A stretch of DNA of 64,000 bases from Serpula lacrymans var. lacrymans S7.9 (Eukaryota > Basidiomycota > Agaricomycetes > Boletales > Serpulaceae): NCBI RefSeq assembly GCF_000218685.1, contig NW_006763292.1:1943685-2007684 (forward strand), given 5' to 3'. This document shows positions 1 through 10,780 of this stretch, in pieces. A program made the position numbers and the translations under genes. Each line of letters starts with the position of its first letter. Positions within the stretch are counted from its first letter, which is position 1. The notes beneath the pieces are model-generated. The model searched no databases. It worked only from the letters and a program-made list of their open reading frames with translations, and was not told the origin of the DNA.

Positions 1-396
1 GGCGCAAAAATCAGTGAATGTGAGCAGGATTATTCTATGCACGGTGGTGATATTGGCGCGTGATGGACTGACAGTCACTCCTTTTCTTTTCCGCTGTCGG
101 TGGCAGCTGCTAATACAAAACAGAACCCTCAGAGTGGGTCAACAGATAGATCGACTAGACCTGCAGATCGTTGATTCTTGTATCGTGCGGTAGTTATTTG
201 ATGCATAAGAACATGACATTCAAATTATAGCATATTTCACCATACACACAAAATCTCAGCGCTTCACCGCGTACTTGTAAGGCCCTCACTACTATTGCTT
301 AAATCGTGTATTTTTTGAGGGAGAATGGAGGCTCCCGCCGCTGGGTAAGCCCAAAAGGGGGGGGGGGGGGGGAAGACACGATAGACAGATAGCATA
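1..396. other. Non-coding flank with G16 tract
   Basis: I see no supported gene here. The stretch lies downstream of the F-box gene, which reads toward it. It contains an uninterrupted run of 16 G (357-372) just past the F-box stop codon, a likely sequencing and replication trouble spot. Confidence 0.6.
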
Positions 397-1854
397 TTAC
401 ACATATGTCATAGTACTCGGCACTGCTTCCATCGCGGGATCAGTTGGCACTTGCACAGGAAGATGAAGTGCCCCCTCAACCTGTTTACCCGGCACTTTGA
501 TCCTAGCCCAATATCTAGGAACAATATCACCGACGCGTACTTGGACGTCGATGTCTCCTTTTTTAGCTGCAAATACTGCACAATACACTCTTTGTGCAAT
601 GACCTTCTCCAGACGACACTGTCTGACATGGGGGAGATGCATAACAGCGAGTGATGCACCGCGACATGATCGCGACACATGCCCAAGGCTGACCAGATCA
701 TCTACATCCATGAGGAGAGCAATTTTTTGCCAAATCTCTGTAGGAAGATAGCCAACTTGAGTGGTATTGATACAATCATTCTGCGACGATAGCGGTACAG
801 GAAGGCTGTTGTCATCCTTCCGTATGTCCTGAGGGGATGTCTCATCAAGGTTAAGAAATGGACAGGCTCTGAGGTATCTTTGCATGATGTCAGGATCAGG
901 CCGATGAGCGAGTCGGACAAGGGCTGTGATGCCCTCTGTTGAAGGTGACGTCGCAAAGAATGATAGCAAGAACTGCAAGGCAGGCGTGTGGGTGAAAGAC
1001 CCTCCTGCAAGTCTATTGATGCGCACGATAACACAATGATAGATGGAAAAAGCGACACCGAAAACGACAGCGTCTTTGTTTGGGCATTTCATCACTTCAT
1101 CGACCAATCGCACAACAGATCCCTGCAGATTTTTCTCGTCGTCGAGATGTGTTGTGATATGAACGCATGTGTCTCGGCGAACCCATACAAGTTCTGTTAC
1201 GGAGAGACGGTCAGAGGGATCGGGCTCTCGACCAAGCGCGTAAGTGTTAAATGGGAGATTAGCCACCAAGCATGCAATTGACCAGTAGTATGGCTCGATC
1301 TCTCTGTGGTCCGCAAAACTCTCAAATTCTTTGAAGGCGACGGACAATGCCTGATTAGTGATGCATTGACCGATCAGCACTTCGATCAGCCCAACACGAA
1401 CTGATTCATTGTCTGTGAGATGGTCGTGGAGGGATAACATGGTGCCCATCGATACAGCTGTATCACCACTGGAGAGATCGTGATAACGTGCGAGAACGCT
1501 CTCGTCAACCGCAGGAGGTGGGACCTTCCAGTTATACTGAAATTTAGCAGGGCATTCAACACTACAAGCTTGAGCTTTGTAGCTATCCTCACTAATTACG
1601 GCCACGAACGTATATGGGTCAGGGAGGTTGTCGAGGAGGAAGAATGGCTGACCATTGACGTGAAACGTGTTTCTGTCGAGGTCAATGATATAGATCCAAT
1701 CGATGGTAAAGTCGTCGTGTGGTGGAACACGAGTGACACTGAAGTCCGAGTTGGGCCCATCCGGAAAACATTGCTCGTCCTCGCATTTATTTAATGCAGC
1801 GTCAAGCTGTTCTTGCAGCTGTTGAAGATTCCGAGGCTCGGCCTCTGCAAGCAT
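397..1854 (-). CDS. F-box domain protein, single exon
   Basis: Intronless 485-aa frame starting at ATG 1854 and ending in TAA 397-399. The recognisable part is an F-box-like segment near residues 371-405 (LPTEIWQKIALLMDVDDL followed by the SLGHVSRSCR type helix), the surface that binds Skp1 in SCF ubiquitin ligases. The 370 residues before it and the short tail after it have no repeat (LRR, WD40, Kelch) that I recognise, so the substrate is unknown. F-box proteins are strongly expanded in Agaricomycetes and many are lineage-specific; an F-box near the C-terminus is less common than one at the N-terminus. The gene is divergent from the P450 gene, with about 630 bp between start codons. An open frame continues upstream to about 2045 without an ATG, so an extra 5' exon cannot be excluded. 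Confidence 0.7.
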   Translation of the reverse strand: MLAEAEPRNLQQLQEQLDAALNKCEDEQCFPDGPNSDFSVTRVPPHDDFTIDWIYIIDLDRNTFHVNGQPFFLLDNLPDPYTFVAVISEDSYKAQACSVECPAKFQYNWKVPPPAVDESVLARYHDLSSGDTAVSMGTMLSLHDHLTDNESVRVGLIEVLIGQCITNQALSVAFKEFESFADHREIEPYYWSIACLVANLPFNTYALGREPDPSDRLSVTELVWVRRDTCVHITTHLDDEKNLQGSVVRLVDEVMKCPNKDAVVFGVAFSIYHCVIVRINRLAGGSFTHTPALQFLLSFFATSPSTEGITALVRLAHRPDPDIMQRYLRACPFLNLDETSPQDIRKDDNSLPVPLSSQNDCINTTQVGYLPTEIWQKIALLMDVDDLVSLGHVSRSCRGASLAVMHLPHVRQCRLEKVIAQRVYCAVFAAKKGDIDVQVRVGDIVPRYWARIKVPGKQVEGALHLPVQVPTDPAMEAVPSTMTYV

Positions 1855-2481
1855 CTGCTTGCCAAGTCCTTCTGGGTACGAATCATTACGATTATAATAC
1901 GAGAAATATCATTTCTTGTAGCGGTAGACTCGATATCCACGTGTCCCCATGATGAGTGCTGAGCTAGGACGATAGCTAGAACTTGAAGCTGCTGTTCAAG
2001 ATGCTTTGCATCAGGGGGTGAACTGTTATGGCCAGATGGAGCCAAGATATTATAGTAGTCGGTTGGTTACAGTTGAAAACTCTATTTTCTCCGAGTACCG
2101 GCATCCTCATTTTCATTCTCCGTTATACAGTAGATATCGCAGCGGTCCCCGACTCTGTGCAACAAGTCGCTGATGCCGTTGAGAGGATGTCGCGATTTCC
2201 TTTTTTAGATGTTTGTTTCAAGTTGCCATTTTGCGACATCATGTGATCGGCTAACACCGAGCCCAAGTTACGAGATATTTCCGGAAAAGGAAAGTCTAGT
2301 ACAAGATGGACCCACCACAGCGAACGACGTCTTCCCCTCATATTTAGTCTCTTAAGCGGGATCCCCTTCCGCATCCTTTCCTCCTCTTTCCCCGTCGTGC
2401 TGTCGTCTCTGTCTCTGGCAGTCATCCGCGACGTTCCCGGAGAAGGCTACACCGTTCTACACCAATCCTGGTCTCCTCAAG
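1855..2481. promoter_or_regulatory. Divergent intergenic region, F-box / P450
   Basis: About 630 bp between two divergent start codons, so it should hold both promoters. I find no clear consensus TATA box and no recognisable binding site. Short frames here lack family signatures. Confidence 0.4.
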
Positions 2482-4623
2482 ATGTCGCCGTTGGGTTCTA
2501 TGCTTGTGTCCGTCCTTGTGGGTGTGCTCAAGGCTGGTGCTGTAGTCGTCTTGCTTTTGTTAGCAAGAGGACTTGTTTGGGCCATCAATATGCTGTTTAT
2601 ACAGCCTCTGTTCGACCCTCTAAAGAACATGCAAGGACCTGGCGGTTCGCTACTGCAAAACCACTTTCGCGAATTCATGGAGTAAGTGTCGTTCCCTCGG
2701 AGTTGGGACATTAAAAACCGACTATGCATTCCTGACATTTTACCCTGGAATAGTCCGAGCATATCACCAGACACTCACGAGGATTCGGTGAAGCTGTACG
2801 GCAAGACTTTCCGTTTTCATGGGTTTGGTCGTGTAAGTCGCCTTCATTGTAAATGGCAAGCGGCAGAGCTGATGATGTGGATGTGAATAGCATGACTATC
2901 GTCTGATGTCCTTGGACCTCCGAGCCATTTCGTACATCCTGAATTCTTCAGTGTACGAAAAACCCTGGCAGACTCGCTCGCTTCTGTCAAGATTACTTGG
3001 GAAAGGTGCGTGCTTTTCATCAACCACACTCTCAACTGCCTATTGAACGTGATACGGTAGGTATATTTGCGATGGAAGGCGAGGAGCACAAGGTCTTGGT
3101 AAGATAACAAACCTATCCTATCGACGATTAAAATCATACGGCGGCTAATACTTGTCGACAGCGGAAATTGATTGCACCAGCTTTCTCTACGCAATCTGTG
3201 AAAGCCATGACACCCATATTTTACCAAAAAGCCGAGGAACTCCGTGATCGTTGGGAGGACATCACGTCTCGAGCCACATCTCAAGAAGTCTCTTTCACCC
3301 CTACTGCACCCACTCCGACGTCCTCGACAAATTCGTGTGTTATCGATGTATCTCACTGGATATCGCGCGCGACGTTCGATGTGATAGGGCTGGCTGGTTT
3401 TGATTACCATTTCCGTTCTCTTCAGGATGAATCGGAAGAAGTTTACTTGGCTTACCGGAATATGTTTGGTGTCGCTGATAAAGGGCCTGGTTTGAAGGGA
3501 CTTGTACAGATATACTTCCCGTTCATTGAGAAAGTTTTCGTGTGTATTTTCCATATCTTCTTGCTTCCTACGTATACTAAGTTATCAATACAGCCTGACG
3601 AAGGCTCTAGGGTGACGCAAGAAAGTCTCCGTGTCATCCATAATGCTGGAAAACAGCTGGTTCATAACAAGAAAGTTGTTATCTTAGCAGAGAAGGCTGA
3701 CGCGAAAGATATCAAAGAAAAGGACATTCTCAGTCTACTCAGTGAGTATACCGAGCTTCTCTTAGCTAAAAACGAGCCTGCTAATCTTTTTCGTACAGTC
3801 AAATCCAACCTCTCTTCCGATTCATCAAAACGTCTGTCGGATGGAGAACTTCTCGACCAACTTTCCACATTTTTATTTGCCGGTTCCGATTCTACCTCGC
3901 TTACTATCGCGTGGTGCATACACCTTCTTTCTCTTCACCCTGACATCCAAAAACGTCTTCGCGACGAGCTTCTCTCCCTCCCTGTAAACCCGGTTTCGGA
4001 CGCATCGCAGGCCTCTACTGAGATCATCGATGCTCTACCATTCCTAGACTACGTCGTGCGCGAAACACTGCGTCTTTGCCCCTCCGTTCATGGCACGATA
4101 CGAGTAGCCACTCAAGACGACACCATCCCAATTTCGTCGCCCATCGTACTGCGCAACGGCACAGTCGTCCAAGCGGGCGAAGAAATACCCATCAGGAAAG
4201 GCTCCTACGTCCATATTCCCATCGAGGGCTTGAATATGAGCGCTGATATATGGGGAGAGGACGCTCGGACATTCAAGTATGTTCTCATCTTTTTCTACTC
4301 CCTCTGTCATATGAGTGTGGTGTATTGAGTAATTCAACTTTAGCCCCGATCGTTGGTCATCCCTCCCAGTCTCTGCTCGAGTGCCATCACATCCCGGCAT
4401 CGCTAACCTTATGACGTTCTCCTTCGGCCCTCACGCCTGCCCAGGCTGGAAATTCTCCATCTTGGAGACCAAGATCTTTTTGGCAACGCTGCTCCCCCAC
4501 TTTGCCTTCGAGCCAGCTGAGGACATCCGCAAGTTTAATGCCATCTTGACGCGACCATACGTATACGACCAATTCGAGAAAGGCTCCAGATTGCCACTCA
4601 AGGTCACAAAGTATACGTCATGA
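2482..4623 (+). CDS. Cytochrome P450 monooxygenase, microsomal
   Basis: Eight exons: 2482-2681, 2754-2832, 2891-3005, 3061-3098, 3162-3539, 3594-3741, 3799-4276, 4344-4623, giving 571 aa with all phases consistent. Residues about 5-30 are a hydrophobic signal anchor (VLVGVLKAGAVVVLLLLARG), as expected for ER-bound class II P450s that take electrons from cytochrome P450 reductase. Other marks are the GKGIFAMEGEEHKVLRK C-helix region, I-helix FAGSDSTS (the usual AGxDT is AGSDS here), K-helix ETLRLCP (ExxR), PDRW, and the haem loop FSFGPHACPGW carrying the Cys ligand. Two introns (3540-3593 and 3742-3798) are multiples of three without stops, so a naive ORF reads through them. Substrate unknown; basidiomycete genomes carry many orphan P450s. 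No biosynthetic neighbours are visible. Confidence 0.9.
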
Positions 4624-4911
4624 GCGGATGGGTCTCTGAATCGTTGTTGGTGTTGTGTGTCCAAGAACTATCTGATATTACATTATATACCAGAGCAAGA
4701 TTTTGAGGCTCACTTTTTGTATTTCTACAAGCTAAGTACTATTCTACCGTCCAGAGCTCGTTCAGATATTCCCAGAGGATGATCTTATTACCTGTCCAAC
4801 TTATCTTGCTTAGCCTCTACTTTGTTTGTATTACACAGTTACACAGGATAAACGATAGATTGCAATTCCACTTGGTTTCAACTGGCATAACAAAGAATAA
4901 TACTTCGATCA
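4624..4911. other. Convergent 3' intergenic region
   Basis: Short AT-rich stretch between the convergent P450 and SprT genes. It should hold both 3' ends; I see no gene in it. Confidence 0.5.
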
Positions 4912-7027
4912 TTAAGACACTTCTGTGATCTCGACGCTTTTGAGAGTAGTCACTAATAATCCAATATCCGAGTTCACATCGGCGTCGCCATTTATGTCGA
5001 GTACTGATGAAGTACCCGCAGCGAGAATACTACGTCCTTTCAGAAGTCCCAAGGGTGAAGGTTGGTGAACAGAGAAAGGTGAGCCTGCACACTAGTCAGT
5101 ATGGTTTTCAGCATGAAGCCCACGATTCTTACCCTGAGGTTTAGTTGTAGCCATCTTACTTGTCTTTGCAACTCGCGGTGTTCTTTGCGCGAAAAGTGGA
5201 ATTAATCTTCCAACTCTGCATGCCCCACACACTGTCAATGGGAAAAGACCTCGGCAAGATGATTGTGCAGATATTTCGAAGTACTTTACCGCATTCATCT
5301 GGACGTATGGACTTGCTGTAACGCCCGTATCTAAGAGATGGATGATGGTAAGTGGTTTGAGCAATGAGTGATTTCACTTACATCTTCGAGCACTGGTCAC
5401 ATTCTGAATTAGATGGTCAGTCTCGTTGTCTGTCTCCCAAGTTGGAATGTAGCAGCAACTTACTCCATTCGTAAGGATACGATATTTCGTAGTTATGCCT
5501 TGTCTGTGAGTATATTAGCTATGACCCCCTACTAGTACATCAGTTCTAAGCAGGCTCACAGAAATCTCAATATCTTTACGCTTTCGCATTACTTTATCGG
5601 CCCTTTGAAGTGAATGAGGTTGAGTCAAGAACAAGTTGCGCTATTTATTGAGCTCACCATGCTTTAAACAGTCTGCCGTGTCCTTCTTTTGGGTCTTTGT
5701 CAATGATCCAACACGCCAAATGGCACATCTCGTGTGACAGTGTGTTCCGGATACGTTCTAGAGGTCAACTATACATTAGTAGTCGCCTTCATAAAACAGC
5801 TCGATCGACATTTCTATACCATCGCAATCTAGTATCTTGGAAGCAAGCTCGACCTCGGTGGTATGCACACCATCCCTAGAGCTGTTACATTTGAGTCTAC
5901 TCAACATACGCTCAACTTCGCACAGGCTGCAACTCACCGATGCCACTTGGCTCTACCAGCAGTCGTCAGCAATCGTTTACTCCATATCAGTTTTGTCTCC
6001 TTCGGTAAACCATCCCCGAATACCGTCTTGTTGAGTTCATGGAACAAACCCTCCGCGTATTCTTCGCGACGGGCTTGCTCTGACGCCGCCTGGACTTTCT
6101 TCGTAGGACGTCGGGCTTTAGTTGGGGAAACGCTGTCGGGCGTTGAGGTGATGCCGCGACGACGACTGGGTGTAGGATTTACGACGGAATCGCTATCATC
6201 AGAGCTGGAAAATATAGTATCGAGACTTATAAAAGGGTTGGACGTGTCTTTTGACACTTTCTTCTGACCTGGCCAAGCGATAGGCTTCCGCGAGCTTCGT
6301 GGTTCATCGCTTTTGTAAATGTGTTAGGGACAACTCTGATGTAACAAGAAATAAACTTGCAGAATCAAGATAGAACCATCATTGTTGTTAAATTGCTCTT
6401 CGTCGTCCTCGTATAAAGGGAGAAATTCGTCGACAAAGGGCTCGGCGAATTCTTTCAAGGAAGCCACGTTAGTTCTCGATCCCGCCTTCAACGGTGAGGG
6501 TGCGACAGCTTCGGGGGAACTTTCCGTCAAATCAATAATTTCGTTATTTGGGAATGAAAGCATGCTGCTGAGAGGTGTTCTGGGTATGTACGTTCCATGG
6601 TTATCTTCTTTGTGTGTTCTTCTCTTCTGGGTACTTGGAGAGATACTGCGTCTACATAGATGAGTTCGGATATCAAAAAAAGGTAAAAACGAGCGTAAGC
6701 AACTTACTGTCTGGGTGGTCGTACGTTCTCCGTTCCGCTTCAAAGTCAAAAGCATGAGAAGGGTGACATGTCGGCTTGAAAGCAGCGTGATACATACGGT
6801 TCGTCCTCATCGGAAGAGGATATCTCTATAATTTCCGTTTCAAGAGCTCCGAGTCTAAGTACGCGTATCCGAATCAGTTAATTCAGATTGCGTGTAGTTT
6901 TCATCGTTGAAACATACCTGACCCTTTCTTCTTCACTATCAGAAACGATTTCTGCCCACTCTTTCTTTTTTCCATCTGCATTATGTTCACGTTCTGGTGA
7001 AGCATTTACGCCCTCGGGGTAGGTCAT
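4912..7027 (-). CDS. SprT-like zinc metalloprotease, GCNA/ACRC type, with SUMO-interacting motifs
   Basis: Thirteen exons, 484 aa: 7027-6918, 6854-6798, 6737-6708, 6651-6361, 6309-5938, 5896-5820, 5757-5658, 5602-5560, 5503-5464, 5403-5382, 5330-5290, 5231-5133, 5084-4912. Total coding length is an exact multiple of three. The N-terminal half is acidic and disordered, with two hydrophobic-acidic SIM-like motifs: EIIEISSSDEDE (I45-I48) and NEIIDLTESS (I104-L107). A SprT domain starts near residue 245 (LFHELNKTVF, LTTAGRAKWHR) and carries the zinc-protease motif HEMCH at 321-325. A C-terminal zinc ribbon follows (CDQCSKIYGR, ECVCGAC). In animals GCNA proteins combine SprT, zinc finger and SIMs and act on SUMOylated DNA-protein crosslinks; the same role here is inference. 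The fourth intron (6360-6310) uses a GC donor (GCAAGT). Confidence 0.88.
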
Positions 7028-7192
7028 TTAGATTATAAGCCTTGTCCCGTTTCAGAAAAACAGGGCCCTCAAAGACGAAGATGAAGACAAACGCGTGAAT
7101 ATAAACCACGATCACGTGTCCGTTGACTTCATGAAGTTCTGAGAAGCATGATTACTCAGTCCTATAAACTGATGGAGAGATGCTCATGTACT

Positions 7193-7283
7193 GCCCGCCT
7201 AGCTCAATCGGATAGAGCGTCAGACTTTTACGAAAGCAATTCGGGCAATCTGAAGGCTGCGAGTTCGACCCTCGCGGTGGGCT
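7193..7283 (+). tRNA. tRNA-Lys (UUU anticodon) with 17-nt intron
   Basis: A cloverleaf folds by eye: 7-bp acceptor GCCCGCC with GGTGGGC, D-arm GCTC/GAGC, anticodon stem TCAGA/TCTGA, variable loop AGGCT, T-arm GCGAG-TTCGACC-CTCGC, discriminator T. The anticodon loop reads C-T-TTT-A, then a 17-nt intron at the canonical position after base 37 (CGAAAGCAATTCGGGCA), then A. The mature body is 74 nt without CCA. A T-run just downstream (from about 7290) is a Pol III terminator. Confidence 0.88.
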
Positions 7284-7442
7284 AAAGGTTCTTTTTTTTT
7301 GTTGTCCCACCATGTTTTGAGGCAGCTGTGCAAATTTAAATAATCCATAAGCAAAAAAAAAAAAAAACTTCGGAATTTTTTCCTTGCAGTTTGTGATGTT
7401 AGCCCAAGGACGCATGAAAAGAATAAGAGAAAAATATGTACT

Positions 7443-7526
7443 AGCCCACCGCGAGGGTCGAACTCGCAGCCTTCAGATCGCCTAGTCATAAGAGTCTGAC
7501 GCTCTATCCGATTGAGCTAGGCGGGC
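7443..7526 (-). tRNA. tRNA-Lys (CUU anticodon) with 10-nt intron
   Basis: Outside the anticodon loop this body is the same as the tRNA at 7193-7283, but on the opposite strand. The loop reads C-T-CTT-A followed by a 10-nt intron (TGACTAGGCG) after position 37. The mature body is 74 nt. A T5 run lies downstream on the minus strand (near 7431-7435). An identical copy lies at 20016-20099. Confidence 0.88.
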
Positions 7527-7530
7527 CGAT

Positions 7531-8280
7531 ATTCGACATCAAAAATGTGACATCATGACCTGAGTGAGCCTGATGGCGATAATTAGTATGTCATTTTTAA
7601 GTACAAGTTTTGTTACAGTCGTGCTACAGAACGCAGGATATACATCCAATGGTAGTGCTAATGTTCTCACTGCTTTCTGCTTACTACACGGAACCTAGTA
7701 TGGTCAACATGGCGGTACAGTGCAAAACATCACCAGTTCAGGCACTTCGAGTTGTGAGGCGCAGGATAATATATCGATGATAGGTCGCAGGTCATCAGAC
7801 TGTGATAAGGATAAGTCCAAGATAAGCTAGACTGTCTCGTATGTTTTTATGTTGTTTATGTTTTGATCACCGCCCAACAGACCGTCGCTGAGGTACTTGT
7901 GCCAGACGATCACCTGCCCGCGACATTGTTGAAGCTGGTGGAGGATGACGCGGTGACGACTGGAACACTTGATCAGCACTTAAGCCCGTAGGTTTGATCA
8001 CCACTTCAGAAGGCTACATGGAGGATTGCGATGTTGTTTTTTTTGTTCGGAATATACCGCGAGGTATTTGTGCCGAGTCGATCAGCTGCCTTGTCAAACT
8101 TGTGAAAGATCATTATAGGAACAACCGTCTTCCTCGATTTGGGCGGGGGTGGTGCGTGTACTGAGGCATGAGCTACTATGGAGACAACTGACTCTTGTCT
8201 CCCACCAAGCCTCTCACACACATAACGCGCGACGTCTGCCATCAGAACAACCTGTGGCGTGCTCCCCCCTGTCAGTTGCT
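7531..8280. other. Non-coding stretch
   Basis: No frame with family signatures, and no RNA gene that I recognise, between the tRNA pair and the tandem-repeat block. Confidence 0.5.
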
Positions 8281-9720
8281 GAGGCAAGGTTAAGTTGTGA
8301 GGAGGGGTATAAATATCAGGTTACCGGTGGGGCCGAAATCGTAAAACACTTGGCTGGAAAAGGTCGACGAATCAGACGTGGGTTAGTGAATGTTTGGAAT
8401 GGAGTAACCCGTGTGCTGCGCTCGTGTCGTGTCGCAATACAGGGAATACACTAAACACCGCAGATTGCGGGATTTTATGGTTCTGCATCAGCCTTGTGGC
8501 ATACTGCAAGGTGACAGGGAGCTGTCAAAGTCAAGAGTGAGCAAAGTTAAGTTGCGAATTGTCTGCTTCCGTGAAACGAGGGACAGTAAATAGTCATGCA
8601 TAGCCGTGTTCTGTAGCGTATAGTCTATGCATAAGCCTTTTCTCGTTATACGGCGGACTTTCCAAGATCGGGGATGAGTTCGATTGCTCGATCGTTTGAT
8701 TCCGTAATGTGAAGAAAGGAACGCCGAAAGCGAGTTGTTCAGTGCTGTAATGGTCTGGTTGATCGCAGCCGAGGCTTTCGTTATATAGCATTGTGGTGGC
8801 ACTGACAGGGAACTGCCAACTCTGACCGCAAGGTTAAGTTGCGAATAGCCTGTTTCCACGTATGATGAGAGTATACTGAAAGCGCAGAAAAAACAGAAAA
8901 AAACAAAAAATATTCTCTTCCGTAAAAAGTAGCCTAGTTGATGCCACGAACATTTTCGTTATATTGCGTGGACAGAAAACTGTCAGGTACTAAGCACTGA
9001 GCAAAGTTAAGTTAAGCTAATAGAAATGCAGAAAATTCTGGCTTCGTCACTGCGTGAAGGGCGGGTCGAAAAGCGCAACGAAACGGGAAACATTTCCTGT
9101 GCTGTAGTGACCTAGTCGATGCCGCAGACCCTTTCGTAATGCTGAGTGGACAGAAACTAAGGAGTCCTGAGCAAAGTTAGGTTATGGAGACTCTTCCGGA
9201 TCCATCATATGAGGATATGTCGATAGCACAATTAGTCGTTCTGTAGCGGTTTAATTAATGACTGGGTACTTGCGCGTTATACGGCGATGATAACAGATAA
9301 CAGCCTGGGCTTAAGCAAAGTTAAGTTGCGTAGGATCTTCTGGTTGCACCATAGGACGAAGGGTATGCCGAAAGCGCGAATTGTTGTTCTGCAACGGTGT
9401 ATTCGACGATTGGGCCCCTGCATTGTAAGGACGATAACAGATAACTGTCAAGCCTTGTGCAAAGTTAAGTTATGGAAACCGTTCGGTTCTCTCTGATACG
9501 ACGAACAGCATGCCGAGAGCGCAATTGGTTGTTCTGCGGCGGTCTATTCGACGATTGGGTACTTGCGATGCAATGACAGGGTAGCTGTCAACTCTGTGCA
9601 AAGTTAAGTTATGTTAGAATCCTTTGGTTCTGTGATACGAGGGGAGGTATACCTAAAAAGCGCACATTAGTGCACCTGTGCAGTTCCATAGCGGCCTAGG
9701 TTCGTAACGTATAAGGCCCA
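8281..9720. repeat. Degenerate tandem repeat with GCAAAGTTAAGTT core
   Basis: Eight copies of a 13-nt core, GCAAAGTTAAGTT or a close variant, begin near 8284, 8541, 8828, 9001, 9171, 9315, 9459 and 9598. The last six are spaced 139-173 bp; the two wide gaps (257 and 287) are roughly double units. Between cores a second module recurs (GCCGAAAGCGC, then TTGTTCTGC, then CGACGATTGGG), best kept at 9364-9430 and 9509-9570. Short frames inside the block are not conserved between units, so it is probably non-coding. Origin unknown. Confidence 0.7.
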
Positions 9721-10780
9721 TCGCAAAGGGAACATTTTTTGCGGTTGACAGAAGAAGGAAAGCTGGGAGTACCATGTTCTTTTTTTGAAGCCATATACGG
9801 AAATGCAGCAGATGGCAGGGTCATGGGGAACTGAGATCGTCTGTTATACGAGACTTGCTATTCGCCACTGCTACAAACGCCCATATGTGATTGATCCAAT
9901 CCTGAATCTTTCACTGATAGTCCCTCAAAAGCCTCATGACACGCATGACATACAGTGGGGGTCAGCCGCATCAGAAAAAAGAAAAGACTACGAACGAAAG
10001 CTCCAAACAAGGGATGGGAGAACTGAACTGAGCACGGGTGAGGTGCCAATGGGGACGAGTCGCACAAATATGGGAGTGGAGATATGTGTGACTTGCGCGG
10101 ATGATGTAGTGTAGTGTTGGGCCCTTTGTTGGTTGTTTTTTCTCGCAATCTAGCTGCGTTTGGTTACGGTTCCTGTACGTACGTGAGTGAATGAGGCACT
10201 TCAAAGTGAAAATGTCCATTTTGATTTTCGGCGCTCACCGCAGCTAAAGTAGCTCAGCTGCAGGTGATCTGCGCGCTCAGATGGCTAAAAGGACGCAGCG
10301 AAAAAAGCTCAGTGCAAGGACTCCCCTTCATAGCGCTGTGTTGACCAGAACAAGATCGTGCATTGGAGGTATTGCGAGCCTCAGTCTGAGGGGATTTGTT
10401 AATGAGCTGGGTTTGTAACGAGGGCAAAGTGAGAAATAAGGAATATTTCAGAGGTGTCAAGACACGTCCAAGAGTACTGTCACGGTCTATTTTCGCCAAG
10501 TTATTAAAAAGAGAAGTCCATTTAGGGAAAGGATCTTGTATAACGTAAACACCGTAACCACGTGCTCAACTGCGTTCTGTACCAATGGCATGGAACTTTT
10601 TCACCTGCTTTTCAATCTTGATTCTTAACCCGGCTGTTTGATAGTACTTACACCGCAGGCGCCAGTACGGGGGCTTCTGACAAGATATATACCGCAAGAA
10701 GTTGATTGGGAAAGGCCCATCCCTCGCCGCCTTTTTTCGCTCTACTAAATCGCAGCTTGCTGTGTTCGAATTTCGGAGCT
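9721..10780. other. Non-coding stretch upstream of the copper-fist gene
   Basis: About 1 kb without a supported gene. Frames of 80-110 codons on both strands overlap one another and have no domain or splice support. The promoter of the copper-fist gene should lie toward its right end; I recognise no copper-response site. Confidence 0.45.

Noticed and set aside
8281..9720. CRISPR-like array or snoRNA cluster
   Set aside because: Units are too long and too diverged for CRISPR, which would be out of place in a fungus. Box C/D or H/ACA motifs are not consistently placed around the core.
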